Assembly (NCBI GenBank): GCA_947473805.1
Contig: CANJGB010000005.1
Span: forward strand, 78,168-142,167
Reading direction: 5' to 3'
DNA: 64,000 bases
DNA from: Alphaproteobacteria bacterium
Lineage (GTDB): Bacteria > Pseudomonadota > Alphaproteobacteria > Ferrovibrionales > Ferrovibrionaceae
Both the position numbers and the translations under genes were made by a program. Every line of letters begins with the position of its first letter. The first letter of the stretch is position 1. The notes under the pieces were generated by a model. That model did not search any database, was not told the DNA's origin, and worked only from the letters and a program-made list of their open reading frames with translations. This document shows, one piece after another, positions 43,854-52,793 of the stretch.

Positions 43854-44222
43854 TTGACGCCGTTCGGCGAGCGGGTGCGGGGCCTGCGCAAGAAGCGCGG
43901 CCTTACCCTGAAACAGATGGCGGCCGACCTCAAGGTGTCGGCCGCCTATCTGTCGGCCTTGGAACACGGCCACCGCGGCAAGCCCTCGTGGTGGCTGGTC
44001 CAGCGCATCTGCGACTATTTCCAGATCATTTGGGACGAAGCCGAGGAATTGGCCAACCTGGCCAAGGTCTCGCATCCCCGTGCCGTCATCGACACGGCCG
44101 GCCTCAGCCCGCGGGCGACAGAACTGGCCAACCGCCTTGCCGGCGAGATTGGCACGCTGGACGATGCCGCCATTGCGCGGCTGCTCGCGGTGCTGGATGG
44201 CGCCGCCAAGCCCAAGACATGA
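43854..44222 (+). CDS. XRE family helix-turn-helix regulator
   Basis: A 122-residue DNA-binding protein. The N-terminal HTH reads FGERVRGLRKKRGLTLKQMA, ADLKVSAAYLSALEHGHRG, of the Cro/CI type. The C-terminal part is helical. The start codon is TTG at 43854, since no ATG or GTG lies before the HTH. It lies 34 bp downstream of the H1-like gene and converges with hslU across an inverted repeat. This XRE gene next to smr is common in alphaproteobacteria. Confidence 0.87.
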   Translation: MTPFGERVRGLRKKRGLTLKQMAADLKVSAAYLSALEHGHRGKPSWWLVQRICDYFQIIWDEAEELANLAKVSHPRAVIDTAGLSPRATELANRLAGEIGTLDDAAIARLLAVLDGAAKPKT

Positions 44223-44266
44223 CCGACTATCCGGGGCTCTGGGCCTCAGAAACCGGATAATCGGTC
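44221..44266. repeat. 14-bp inverted repeat between XRE gene and hslU
   Basis: GACCGACTATCCGG (44221-44234) pairs with CCGGATAATCGGTC (44253-44266) with one mismatch, around an 18-base spacer. It covers the ends of the convergent XRE gene and hslU (stop at 44280). There is no T tract, so it may be a bidirectional terminator or RNA 3' end stabiliser. Confidence 0.7.
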
Positions 44267-44279
44267 AGGGCACCTCACC

Positions 44280-45581
44280 TCACAGGATGAACTTCGACAG
44301 GTCCGTGTCCTTGGCCAGCTGGCCGACATTCTGGCGGATATAGTCGCCGTCGATGGTCACCGTCGTGCCGGCCTGGTCGGTGGCGGTGAAGCTGATCTCC
44401 TCCAGCACCTTCTCCAGGATCGTGTGGAGCCGACGCGCGCCGATGTTCTCGACCGAGGTGTTGACGTCCTCGGCCAGGCCCGCCAGTTCGTCGATGGCGT
44501 CATCGGTGAACTGCAGGGTCACCTGTTCGGTCGCCAGCAGCGCCGTGTACTGCCGGATCAGGCTGAACTCGGTCTGCGTCAGGATGCGGCGGAAGTCCTC
44601 GCGGTTCAGCGCCTTCAATTCGACACGGATCGGCAACCGGCCCTGCAGCTCGGGCAGCATGTCCGACGGCTTGGCCATGTGGAACGCGCCCGACGCGATG
44701 AACAGGATGTGGTCCGTCTTCACCGGCCCGTGCTTGGTCGACACCGTGGTGCCCTCGATCAGCGGCAGCAGGTCGCGCTGCACACCCTCGCGGCTGACAT
44801 CGCCGCCGCCGCGGAACTCCGAGCGGGCGCAGATCTTGTCGATCTCGTCGATGAACACGATGCCGTCTTGTTCGGTCAGGCGGATGGCCTCCTTGACCAG
44901 CTTTTCCTGGTCCAGCAGCTTGTCACCCTCCTCGGTGACCAGCAGGCGATAGGCCTCGTCGACCTTCATCTTGCGCCGTTTCTGCCGCTGGCCGAAGGCC
45001 TTGCCCATCATCTCGCCGAGATTGACCATCTGGGCGCCCGGCATGCCGGGAATGTCGAAGTTCGGCATGCCGCCGGTATCGGCGACCTCGATCTCGACAT
45101 CCTTGTCGTTCAGCGCGCCCTCGCGGAACATCTTGCGGAACTTCTGCCGCGTTTCCGGATTGGCACCCTGGCCGACCAGGGCATCCAGTAGGCGCTCCTC
45201 GGCCGCCAGTTCGGCGCGAGCGGTCACGTCCTTGCGGCGCTGCTCGCGCACCATGGCAATCGACGTTTCCAGCAGGTCGCGCACGATCTGCTCGACGTCG
45301 CGGCCCACATAGCCGACCTCGGTGAACTTGGTCGCCTCGACCTTCAGGAACGGCGCATTGGCCAGCTTGGCCAGGCGGCGGCTGATCTCGGTCTTGCCGA
45401 CGCCGGTCGGCCCGATCATCAGGATGTTCTTGGGCAGAACCTCGTCGCGCAGTTCCTCCGGCAGCTGCTGCCGGCGCCAGCGGTTGCGCAACGCGACGGC
45501 AACGGCCTTCTTCGCCTCGTGCTGGCCGATGATGAAGCGGTCCAGTTCGGAGACGATCTCGCGCGGGGAAAACTCGGGCAT
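44280..45581 (-). CDS. hslU: ATP-dependent protease ATPase subunit HslU
   Basis: A 433-residue AAA+ unfoldase of the HslUV (ClpYQ) protease. Walker A GPTGVGKT is at 57-64; FIDEIDKIC is Walker B; the intermediate domain follows it. The C terminus KFIL is the peptide that docks in HslV. It starts two bases after hslV. The gene for the protease and this ATPase form a heat-shock operon in most proteobacteria. Confidence 0.98.
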   Translation of the reverse strand: MPEFSPREIVSELDRFIIGQHEAKKAVAVALRNRWRRQQLPEELRDEVLPKNILMIGPTGVGKTEISRRLAKLANAPFLKVEATKFTEVGYVGRDVEQIVRDLLETSIAMVREQRRKDVTARAELAAEERLLDALVGQGANPETRQKFRKMFREGALNDKDVEIEVADTGGMPNFDIPGMPGAQMVNLGEMMGKAFGQRQKRRKMKVDEAYRLLVTEEGDKLLDQEKLVKEAIRLTEQDGIVFIDEIDKICARSEFRGGGDVSREGVQRDLLPLIEGTTVSTKHGPVKTDHILFIASGAFHMAKPSDMLPELQGRLPIRVELKALNREDFRRILTQTEFSLIRQYTALLATEQVTLQFTDDAIDELAGLAEDVNTSVENIGARRLHTILEKVLEEISFTATDQAGTTVTIDGDYIRQNVGQLAKDTDLSKFIL

Positions 45582-45583
45582 GA

Positions 45584-46132
45584 CTACAGACTTTCGAGGG
45601 TGACGTTACGGTTGGTGTAGACGCAGATATCGGCGGCGATACCCAGGGCCTTGCGGGCAATCTGCTCGGCATCCAGGCCGTCGATGTCGATCAGGGCCCG
45701 CGCAGCCGACAGGGCGTAATTGCCGCCCGAGCCAATGCCGATCAGGCCGTCCTCGGGCTCCAGCACGTCGCCGGTGCCGGTCAGGACCAGCGAGACCTGG
45801 CTGTCGGCGACCGCCATCATGGCTTCGAGCCGGCGCAGGTAGCGGTCGGTGCGCCAGTCCTTGGCCAGTTCGACGCAGGCTCGGGTCAACTGGCCGGGAT
45901 GCTTTTCCAGCTTCGCTTCCAGCCGTTCGAACAGGGTGAACGCGTCGGCGGTGGCGCCGGCAAAGCCGCCGATAATGCCGCCGCCCTGGCCCAGGCGGCG
46001 CACCTTGCGCGCGTTTGACTTCATGATGGTCGGGCCGACGCTGACCTGTCCGTCGCCGGCAATGACGACGCGGCCGTTTTTGCGGACAGAAAGAATGGTG
46101 GTGCCGTGCCAGATTTGTGGTTCGGTGCTCAT
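45584..46132 (-). CDS. hslV: ATP-dependent protease peptidase subunit HslV
   Basis: A 182-residue peptidase that forms the double-ring core of HslUV. The N-terminal Thr nucleophile is expected after removal of the first ten residues ([11 protein letters not shown], Thr11). [18 protein letters not shown] and [16 protein letters not shown] are diagnostic. The start at 46132 is preceded by a candidate heat-shock promoter. Divergent from a small Trp/Met-rich gene. Confidence 0.97.
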   Translation of the reverse strand: MSTEPQIWHGTTILSVRKNGRVVIAGDGQVSVGPTIMKSNARKVRRLGQGGGIIGGFAGATADAFTLFERLEAKLEKHPGQLTRACVELAKDWRTDRYLRRLEAMMAVADSQVSLVLTGTGDVLEPEDGLIGIGSGGNYALSAARALIDIDGLDAEQIARKALGIAADICVYTNRNVTLESL

Positions 46133-46203
46133 GTGGGATGTGTCCTTCGCCTGCGCGGGGCAGGATTTAGGCCCGAACAGGAAGCGGTGGGAAGATGCCG
46201 AAG

Positions 46204-46231
46204 ATGTAGCGACCCGCTGCTATTATTCAAG
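46204..46231 (-). promoter_or_regulatory. candidate heat-shock (RpoH) promoter for hslVU
   Basis: On the minus strand CTTGAA (46226-46231) is followed after 15 bases by GCTACAT (46204-46210), partly matching the alphaproteobacterial RpoH pattern CTTGAA...CYTATnT (4 of 6 in the -10). It is 72 bp upstream of the hslV start. Found by eye, so only suggestive. Confidence 0.35.
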
Positions 46232-46288
46232 ATCGCCCGGCTTGACCGGCTGGGCGCGTTGGTTCATTTCCCGCCCGGGAGCGAAACC

Positions 46289-46591
46289 ATGGATGAATTA
46301 AAGGCCACGGCGCAATTGCCGAACATGACCATCGAACTGAGCCGGCGGGAGATTGCCGACGGCGAGCAGATCGTGGTCCAGATCACCGCCAGGCCATCCT
46401 TCCAGGCGGTCGAAGCCATGCTGAGCGCCTCGATGCAGTGGATGCTGCCGTGGATGATGCTCAACCCGTTCGTCCGCATCTGGGCCGACATGCTGGACCA
46501 GCCCGGCGCCCCCCAGGCTCCGGTCGCCCGGCGCAAATCGATGTTCCGCGCGCCCCAGCTTCGCCTCGTCCGCCCCTCGGAAGAAAAGTAA
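46289..46591 (+). CDS. hypothetical protein, 100 aa, Met/Trp-rich helix
   Basis: Not assigned. The ATG at 46289 follows GGGAGCG at fair spacing. After about 45 residues comes a strongly hydrophobic or amphipathic run (MLSASMQWMLPWMMLNPFVR) unlike a normal membrane helix, because it carries an internal Pro and Asn; the tail is basic (ARRKSMFRAPQLRLVRPSEE). The gene lies between hslV and hisB in a place where alphaproteobacteria often keep a small conserved gene. No function is proposed. Confidence 0.55.
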   Translation: MDELKATAQLPNMTIELSRREIADGEQIVVQITARPSFQAVEAMLSASMQWMLPWMMLNPFVRIWADMLDQPGAPQAPVARRKSMFRAPQLRLVRPSEEK

Positions 46592-46675
46592 GTCGCCAGC
46601 AGGGCCTGGGTCGGGGCAAAACTGGCACCCGGCGCGGCTTCCTGCTATATCCGCGCCTTCGCGCAGGAGGCGTTT

Positions 46676-47293
46676 ATGGCCGTCACCGCTGCGCCCAGGA
46701 CCGCCGAGGTCCGGCGCAAGACCAAGGAAACCGAAATCACCGTCCGGCTCAACCTGGACGGAACCGGCACCTACAAGGTGGCGACCGGGATCGGCTTTCT
46801 CGACCACATGCTGGAACAATTGTCCCGCCACAGCCTGATTGACCTCGAGGTCACGGCCAAGGGCGACACCCACATCGATTTCCACCACACCACCGAGGAT
46901 ACCGGCATCACCATCGGCGAGGCCGTGGCCAAGGCGCTGGGCGACCGCGCCGGCATCACCCGCTATGGCTCCGCCACCATTCCGATGGACGAGACCTGTT
47001 CGCGCGTGTCACTCGACATCTCGAACCGGCCGTACCTGATCTGGAAGGTGGCGTTCAGCAAGCCGAAGCTGGGCGAGATGGACACCGAGCTGTTCAAGGA
47101 GTGGTTCCAGGCCTTCGCCCAGGCAGCCGGCATCACGCTGCATGTCGAATGCCTCTACGGCGAGAACAACCACCACGTCGTCGAGTCCTGCTACAAGGGC
47201 CTGGCGCGCGCGTTGCGGCAGGGCACCACCATCGATCCGCGCGCTGCCCATGCCGTCCCGTCGACCAAGGGTACGCTCGGCGGCACGCTCTAG
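46676..47293 (+). CDS. hisB: imidazoleglycerol-phosphate dehydratase
   Basis: A 205-residue Mn-dependent enzyme, step 6 of histidine synthesis. It has [35 protein letters not shown] and [19 protein letters not shown], with the metal-binding His pairs. The N-terminal phosphatase domain of the E. coli fusion is absent, as usual outside enterics. It starts the his cluster here. Confidence 0.98.
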   Translation: MAVTAAPRTAEVRRKTKETEITVRLNLDGTGTYKVATGIGFLDHMLEQLSRHSLIDLEVTAKGDTHIDFHHTTEDTGITIGEAVAKALGDRAGITRYGSATIPMDETCSRVSLDISNRPYLIWKVAFSKPKLGEMDTELFKEWFQAFAQAAGITLHVECLYGENNHHVVESCYKGLARALRQGTTIDPRAAHAVPSTKGTLGGTL

Positions 47294-47301
47294 GATTGCC
47301 G

Positions 47302-47715
47302 ATGCGCTTCTACACCGTGCATGTGCGGCCCGGACGTCCGGCGGACGATCCGGACCTCGTGCTCGTCCGCGAAGGCTTTTCGTGGATAGCCTTCCTGTTC
47401 GCGCCTGTCTGGGCCCTGTGGCACGGGCTATGGCTGCCGCTTCTGGCCTGGGCGATTGCCTCGGTCGTCATCGGGCTGGGCGCCGAGATGTTCAGCGACG
47501 CAGGACAGGCGGCAGTGGGCGTGGCTTTTGCGCTCCTCATCGGCCTGCATGCCAATGATGCGCGGCGCTGGGTTCTTGCGCGCCGCGGCTTTCGCTTCAC
47601 CGGGGTTGTCGCCGCGACGGATGTCGAGGCGGCCGAGCGCCGCTACCTGGATTCCGGTGCGCCGGGACTGGGCCGACATGTCTCGCGCCCGGCCGTCTTC
47701 GGGCTTCCGGGATGA
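47302..47715 (+). CDS. DUF2628 domain membrane protein
   Basis: A 137-residue protein with two or three membrane helices after a short soluble lead: [20 protein letters not shown] matches the DUF2628 pattern, and [21 protein letters not shown] follows. It sits between hisB and hisH, where alphaproteobacteria often place this gene, and its TGA overlaps hisH. It is not an enzyme of the pathway; its role is unknown. Confidence 0.88.
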   Translation: MRFYTVHVRPGRPADDPDLVLVREGFSWIAFLFAPVWALWHGLWLPLLAWAIASVVIGLGAEMFSDAGQAAVGVAFALLIGLHANDARRWVLARRGFRFTGVVAATDVEAAERRYLDSGAPGLGRHVSRPAVFGLPG

Positions 47716-48356
47716 GCATCGCCGCCATTGTCGATTATGGCTCGGGCAATTTGCGCTCCGCGGCCAAGGCGTTCGAACGCGCGGCGGCCGAGAGCGGCGC
47801 GGGCGGCAGCATCATCGTCACCGCCGATCCGAAACAGGTCGCGGCCGCCGACCGCATTGTCCTGCCGGGCGTCGGCGCCTTTGCCGATTGCCGGCGCGGG
47901 CTGGATGCCGTGGCCGGCATGGTTGAAGCGCTGCAGCGCACGGTGATCGAAGGTGGCCGTCCGTTCCTCGGCATCTGTGTCGGCATGCAGCTGATGGCGA
48001 CGCGCGGCCTCGAACACGGCGTGCATGCGGGGCTGGACTGGATTGCCGGCGACGTCGCGGCGCTACAGCCGCGCGACCCTGGCCTGAAAATCCCGCACAT
48101 GGGCTGGAACAATCTGCAGGACCTGAGGCCGCACCCGGTGCTGCATGGCATCGCCCAGGGTGCGCATGCCTATTTCGTGCACTCCTATGCGATCACGCCG
48201 AAAGACCCGCAGGCACAGCAGGCGACGACCGACTATGGCGGCCCGGTCGTTGCCGCCATTGGCCGCGACAACCTGTTCGGCACCCAGTTCCACCCCGAGA
48301 AGAGCCAGGCCACCGGCCTGCACCTGATCGCGAATTTCCTGAAGTGGCGCCCATGA
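47712..48356 (+). CDS. hisH: imidazole glycerol phosphate synthase subunit HisH (glutaminase)
   Basis: A 214-residue class I glutamine amidotransferase. The catalytic Cys is in [10 protein letters not shown], His and Glu are in [10 protein letters not shown]. The start ATG at 47712 forms an ATGA overlap with DUF2628. HisH supplies ammonia to HisF, which lies two genes further on. The stop overlaps the start of hisA. Confidence 0.98.
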   Translation: MSIAAIVDYGSGNLRSAAKAFERAAAESGAGGSIIVTADPKQVAAADRIVLPGVGAFADCRRGLDAVAGMVEALQRTVIEGGRPFLGICVGMQLMATRGLEHGVHAGLDWIAGDVAALQPRDPGLKIPHMGWNNLQDLRPHPVLHGIAQGAHAYFVHSYAITPKDPQAQQATTDYGGPVVAAIGRDNLFGTQFHPEKSQATGLHLIANFLKWRP

Positions 48357-49072
48357 TCCTGTACCCCGCCATCGACCTGAAGGATGGCCAGTGCGTCCGC
48401 CTGTACAAGGGCGACATGGCGCAGGCCACCGTGTTCAACGACGTGCCGGCCGACCAGGCGCGCGCCTTTTACACCGCGGGCTTCACCCATCTTCACATCG
48501 TTGACCTGAACGGCGCCTTCGCTGGCAAGCCGGTCAATGCGGCGGCGGTCGAGGCGATCCGCGCCGCGACGCCGGTCCCGCTGCAACTGGGCGGCGGCAT
48601 TCGCGACCTCGGCACCATCCAGGCCTGGCTCGACAAGGGGATCGAGCGCGTCATCCTCGGCACGGCGGCGGTGAAGAATCCGGAGCTGGTGAAGGATGCC
48701 TGCCGCCTGTTCCCGGGCCACATCGCCGTCGGCATCGACGCGCGCGGCGGCAAGGTCGCGATCGAGGGCTGGGGTGAGGGCAGCAGTCTCGATGTCATCG
48801 ACCTCGCCCGCCAGTTCGAGGGCGTCGGCGTCGCGGCCATCATTTATACCGACATCGACCGCGACGGTGCGCTGACAGGCGTCAATGTCGAGGCGACCGC
48901 CGCACTTGCCCGCGCGGTGACCATCCCGGTCATCGCGTCCGGCGGCGTTGCGGGCATCGACGACATTCGCGCGCTGAAGGCGCGGGCGGAGCCCATTGCC
49001 GGCGCCATTATCGGCCGCGCACTTTACGATGGCCGCATCGACGCCGCTGCCGCGCTGAAACTGGCGGCGTAG
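48353..49072 (+). CDS. hisA: phosphoribosylformimino-5-aminoimidazole carboxamide ribotide isomerase
   Basis: A 239-residue TIM barrel. The catalytic Asp8 is in YPAIDLKDG, the second Asp in [11 protein letters not shown], and phosphate loops [12 protein letters not shown] (LGGGIRDLG) and ASGGVAG are present. The ATG at 48353 is used because it forms ATGA with the hisH stop; a GTG at 48344 is in frame but unlikely. It precedes hisF by two bases. Confidence 0.98.
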   Translation: MILYPAIDLKDGQCVRLYKGDMAQATVFNDVPADQARAFYTAGFTHLHIVDLNGAFAGKPVNAAAVEAIRAATPVPLQLGGGIRDLGTIQAWLDKGIERVILGTAAVKNPELVKDACRLFPGHIAVGIDARGGKVAIEGWGEGSSLDVIDLARQFEGVGVAAIIYTDIDRDGALTGVNVEATAALARAVTIPVIASGGVAGIDDIRALKARAEPIAGAIIGRALYDGRIDAAAALKLAA

Positions 49073-49074
49073 AG

Positions 49075-49836
49075 ATGCTGAAGGCGCGTGTCATTCCCTG
49101 TCTCGACGTCAAAGACGGCCGCGTCGTCAAAGGCATCAACTTCGTCGGCCTGCGTGACGCCGGCGATCCGGTCGAGCAGGCGAGCGTCTACGACGCCCAG
49201 GGCGCCGACGAGCTCTGCTTCCTGGACATCACCGCCAGCCATGAACGGCGCGACACCCTGTTCGATGTGGTGGCCCGCACCGCCGAGCGCTGCTTCATGC
49301 CGCTGACGGTCGGCGGCGGCGTACGCACGGTGGACGATGTGCGCAAGCTGCTGCTGGCCGGCGCCGACAAGGTTTCGGTCAATACGACCGCGGTGCAGAA
49401 TCCGGACTTCATCCGCGAGGCGGCGGAAAAGTTCGGCAGCCAGTGCATTGTGGTCGCCATAGACGCCAAGCGCGTCGGCGACCACTGGGAGGTGTTCACC
49501 CATGGCGGTCGCAACGCGACGGGGCTGGAAGCGGTGGCCTGGGCGCAGCGCCTGACCGCGCTGGGCGCCGGCGAGGTGCTGCTGACCTCGATGGACCGTG
49601 ACGGCACCAGATCCGGCTTCGATCTGGCCCTGACGCGCGCCATTGCCGATGCGGTCAGGGTGCCGGTGATCGCCTCCGGCGGCGTCGGCTCGCTGCAGGA
49701 CCTGGTCGATGGCGTAAAGCAAGGCCATGCCAGCGCCGTGCTGGCGGCCTCGATTTTCCACTTCGGTGAGCATACGGTAGCGGCAGCGAAACACGCCATG
49801 CGGGCGGCCGGCATTCCGGTGCGTCTCGAAGGCTGA
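49075..49836 (+). CDS. hisF: imidazole glycerol phosphate synthase subunit HisF (cyclase)
   Basis: A 253-residue TIM barrel. Asp11 lies in [13 protein letters not shown] and the second catalytic Asp in [22 protein letters not shown] and [11 protein letters not shown] are phosphate loops. It joins HisH to make imidazole glycerol phosphate and AICAR, feeding purine synthesis. Ten bases separate it from hisE. Confidence 0.98.
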   Translation: MLKARVIPCLDVKDGRVVKGINFVGLRDAGDPVEQASVYDAQGADELCFLDITASHERRDTLFDVVARTAERCFMPLTVGGGVRTVDDVRKLLLAGADKVSVNTTAVQNPDFIREAAEKFGSQCIVVAIDAKRVGDHWEVFTHGGRNATGLEAVAWAQRLTALGAGEVLLTSMDRDGTRSGFDLALTRAIADAVRVPVIASGGVGSLQDLVDGVKQGHASAVLAASIFHFGEHTVAAAKHAMRAAGIPVRLEG

Positions 49837-49846
49837 GGGAGTACAG

Positions 49847-50194
49847 ATGGCCAGCGGCACCGGCAGCGACAACGAAGTCCTCGAGCGCCTCTACAAGGTG
49901 ATCCTGTCCCGCAAGGGTGGCGATCCCGAGAAGTCCCACACCGCGAAACTGTTTTCCCGCGGTCGCGCCCGCATGGCCCAGAAGGTCGGCGAGGAAGCGG
50001 TCGAAACCGCCATCGCCGCGGTCGGGAACAAGGTTGATGAAGTACGCCAGGAAAGCACTGACCTGCTGTACCACCTGCTGGTCCTGTGGGCCGATTGCGG
50101 CATCACGCCAGCCGACGTGTTCGCCGAACTGGCCCACCGCGAGGGCACCTCGGGCGTCGACGAGAAGAAGAAACGCAACTATCCGGCGTCCTGA
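49847..50194 (+). CDS. hisE: phosphoribosyl-ATP pyrophosphatase
   Basis: A 115-residue MazG-like hydrolase, step 2 of histidine synthesis. The metal-binding helices show [13 protein letters not shown] and [15 protein letters not shown]. It is separate from hisI, as in most alphaproteobacteria. hisI is not in the window. It is followed after 13 bp by the HIT protein. Confidence 0.96.
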   Translation: MASGTGSDNEVLERLYKVILSRKGGDPEKSHTAKLFSRGRARMAQKVGEEAVETAIAAVGNKVDEVRQESTDLLYHLLVLWADCGITPADVFAELAHREGTSGVDEKKKRNYPAS

Positions 50195-50207
50195 CGGAGC
50201 GCGCGCC

Positions 50208-50582
50208 TTGGCCTACGACAGCAGCAACATCTTCGCGCGCATCCTGCGAGGCGAAATCCCGTGCAAGAAGGTGTTCGAGAGCGCGCACAGTCTGGCATTC
50301 CACGACATCACGCCGGCGGCGCCGGTTCATGTACTGGTGATTCCCAAGGGCGCCTATGTAAATTGGAACGATTTCTCGGCCAATGCGCCCGAGGCCGAGA
50401 TCGTCGATTTCGTGCGCTCCATCGGCGCGGTGGCGCGCCAGCTGGGCCTGCCGGCATCTGGATATCGCACGCTGTCCAATGCGGGCAGCGATGCCCATCA
50501 GACGGTGCCCCACCTGCACGTTCATATTTTCGGCGGCAAGAAACTGGGCGCCATGCTGCCGGGCGCATCGGAAACGCAATAG
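50208..50582 (+). CDS. HIT family hydrolase (HINT-like)
   Basis: A 124-residue histidine-triad protein. The active-site motif HLHVHIFGG is near the C terminus, with YDSSNIFARILRGEIPCKKV as the usual start. Such proteins hydrolyse AMP conjugates, e.g. adenosine phosphoramidates. The start is TTG at 50208 (LAYDSSNI), because no ATG fits; the frame opens further upstream but overlaps hisE. The position after hisE is typical in alphaproteobacteria. Confidence 0.94.
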   Translation: MAYDSSNIFARILRGEIPCKKVFESAHSLAFHDITPAAPVHVLVIPKGAYVNWNDFSANAPEAEIVDFVRSIGAVARQLGLPASGYRTLSNAGSDAHQTVPHLHVHIFGGKKLGAMLPGASETQ

Positions 50583-50614
50583 TGCGCTGCCGATTTCTTA
50601 ACGAGGGAGGAAAC

Positions 50615-51580
50615 ATGAAAAAGCTATTGGCCCTAACGGCCGGTTTTTTGGCGGCCGGCCTTGCCGCTGCACCGGCTTTCGCCCAGGCCTGGCCCAGCAA
50701 GCCGGTCACGCTCGTCGTGCTGACAGCCCCCGGCGGCGCGCAGAGCGCGCTGACGCGCCTCATCGCCGACCAGCTGGAAAAGAAGTGGGGCCAGCCCGTC
50801 ATCGTCGAGAACAAGCCCGGTGCCGGCGGCCTGATCGCGTCTGAATATGTCAGCCGCGCCGCGCCCGATGGCTACACACTGCTCAGCGGCAGCGATGCGA
50901 TCTCGACCTATCCGCTGTTCATGAAGGCGACCAAGTTCGACGTCGAGAAAGACCTGACGTCGATCAGCATCGCGACCTATGCGCCCTTCATCCTGCAGAT
51001 CAATTCCAAGGTGCCGGCGAAGAACTTCAAGGACGTCATCACCTACGCCAAGGCCAATCCGGGCAAGATGAACCAGGCGATCATCGGCGCTTCGCAGCAG
51101 ATGCTGGATTCGATTCTGTTCGGCCAGAAGGCCGGCGTCGACATCACCATCATCCCGTATCCGGGCGGTGGCCCTGCCATCACCGCGCTGCTGGGCGACC
51201 AGGTACAGTTCTATTTCGGCAGCTACAGTGTCTCGCTGCCGCATTTCCAGGCCGGTACGCTGATCCCGCTCGCGGTCGGCGGTGAGCGGCGTCATCCGGG
51301 CCTGCCCGACGTACCGACGCTGAGGGAGCATGGCATCGATATGGTGTCGGGCTTCTGGTACGGCTTCTACGGCCCGCCGGCGATGGACAAGGCGCTGCGC
51401 GTGAAGATCGCTACCGACATGCAGGAGGCGCTGCGCAAGCCCGAAGTCGCGAAGACTGTCGGCGAAACGCTCGGCTTCGATATCATCGCCTCATCGGTTG
51501 ACGAGATGGAGGCGCGGGTGAAGCGCGAGAACCAGCTGCGCAAGGACATCGCCATCTCGGCGAAGGTCGAGCCGCAATAA
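50615..51580 (+). CDS. TctC (Bug) family periplasmic solute-binding protein
   Basis: A 321-residue periplasmic receptor. A signal peptide (MKKLLALTAGFLAAGLAAAPAFA, cleaved before QAWPSKPVTL) leads into the Bug fold with GGAQSALTRLIADQLEKKWG and VIVENKPGAGGLIASEYV. These proteins bind carboxylic acids for tripartite tricarboxylate transporters, but no TctA or TctB is nearby, so it is an orphan. The ATG has a strong GGGAGG site. An intrinsic terminator follows. Confidence 0.93.
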   Translation: MKKLLALTAGFLAAGLAAAPAFAQAWPSKPVTLVVLTAPGGAQSALTRLIADQLEKKWGQPVIVENKPGAGGLIASEYVSRAAPDGYTLLSGSDAISTYPLFMKATKFDVEKDLTSISIATYAPFILQINSKVPAKNFKDVITYAKANPGKMNQAIIGASQQMLDSILFGQKAGVDITIIPYPGGGPAITALLGDQVQFYFGSYSVSLPHFQAGTLIPLAVGGERRHPGLPDVPTLREHGIDMVSGFWYGFYGPPAMDKALRVKIATDMQEALRKPEVAKTVGETLGFDIIASSVDEMEARVKRENQLRKDIAISAKVEPQ

Positions 51581-51582
51581 AT

Positions 51583-52779
51583 TCACTGCACCGGTAATGA
51601 AGGGGCCGCTTCGGCGGCCCCTTTTGTTTTGCGCCGCCGTGCCGCCATGTCCGACACGAACAGGTGCACCAGGGTCAGAACCGCAAAACCCGCGGTGACC
51701 AGTCCCAGCATTTCATAGCCCGACCAGTCCAGGATCGCGCCACCGATGGCCGCGCCCGCCGCGGTGCCGACGTAGTTCGACGACGAATTCAGCGCCAGGA
51801 CCACGTTCTGCATGGTCGGCGCGATCGCCACCAGCCGCGCCTGCTGCGGCGGCATGTAGCTCCAGTTCGCAATGCCATAGACGAAGGCAAAGACGCAGGC
51901 CGCAACGAAGCCATAATGCCCGTGGGTCATCAGCGGAAACAGCACGATGTCGATCACCGGCAGCATGGCCAGCGTGATGCTGGGCCCCACCGTATCGACC
52001 AGCCGACCGACCATGAAGGTCGCGACCACCGCGCCGATGCCGACCAGCATAAACGTGATGCTGAGTTGCGTGGAATCGGCACCGGCCCGCTGTTCGAACA
52101 GCGGACCCATGAAGGTGTTGATGCCATGGTAGGTGGTGCAGATCGACGCCGTCACCAGCACGGCACCCATGACGACGGGGTCGCGCAGCGCCCGGCCGAC
52201 ATCGCCGAGGGACGATGGCTGGAACGCCACGCCGCGCGGCACCTGCCAGATGACGCCGCCCAGTGCGAGCAGGGCCAGGACCACGCCGCCCATGGGCGCG
52301 GCCTGCCAGCCCAGGGCATAGCCCAGCCAGGTGCCGATGGGCATGGCGATGACCTGAGAAATCGACATGCCGAAGAAAACGATGGCCAGCGCGCGGCCGC
52401 GACGCTCCGGCGCCGTCACGGCGATGGCGACCGCCGCGACGTTGGGTGTGAAAAGGCCGGCGCCGATGGCAGCCAGCGCCCGCCCGATCAGCACGCCCCA
52501 ATAGACCGGAGCAAGCGCGGTCAGCAGGTTGCCGGCGGCGAACAGCAGCAATGCAATGGCCAATATGGTCCGCCGGTCGGCGCGGCCGGTCAGCGCCACC
52601 AGCACCGGGGATGACACCACATAGACCAGGGCATAGATCGTCATGCTTAGACTGGCCGCCGAGGCCGACAGGCCGAAATGGTCGGTCATCGGCCGGATGA
52701 CACCGGGGATGACAAAGCCCCCAAAGGCCACGGACAAATTGCCGAACGACAGGGCCGGCAGCAGGAAAGAACGCTTCAT
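51583..52779 (-). CDS. MFS transporter
   Basis: A 398-residue major facilitator with 12 predicted helices. It starts FLLPALSFGNLSVAFGGFVIPG; the loop-2 signature appears around GRADRRTILAIALLLF, and GRALAAIGAGLFTPNVAAVA is motif-like in helix 4. It resembles the drug/arabinose efflux (AraJ-like) subgroup. The substrate is unknown. It lies 14 bp downstream of the cyclase gene on the same strand. Its last codons form the terminator of the convergent tctC. Confidence 0.9.
   Translation of the reverse strand: MKRSFLLPALSFGNLSVAFGGFVIPGVIRPMTDHFGLSASAASLSMTIYALVYVVSSPVLVALTGRADRRTILAIALLLFAAGNLLTALAPVYWGVLIGRALAAIGAGLFTPNVAAVAIAVTAPERRGRALAIVFFGMSISQVIAMPIGTWLGYALGWQAAPMGGVVLALLALGGVIWQVPRGVAFQPSSLGDVGRALRDPVVMGAVLVTASICTTYHGINTFMGPLFEQRAGADSTQLSITFMLVGIGAVVATFMVGRLVDTVGPSITLAMLPVIDIVLFPLMTHGHYGFVAACVFAFVYGIANWSYMPPQQARLVAIAPTMQNVVLALNSSSNYVGTAAGAAIGGAILDWSGYEMLGLVTAGFAVLTLVHLFVSDMAARRRKTKGAAEAAPSLPVQ
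51601..51630 (+). terminator. intrinsic terminator of the TctC gene
   Basis: GGGGCCGC (51602-51609), a TTCG loop, GCGGCCCC (51614-51621) and TTTTGTTTT form a classic rho-independent terminator 21 bp after the stop. It lies within the coding end of the convergent MFS gene (stop 51583), so that gene's C-terminal codons are also the hairpin. Confidence 0.9.
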
Positions 52780-52793
52780 GACGGGATGACTAC

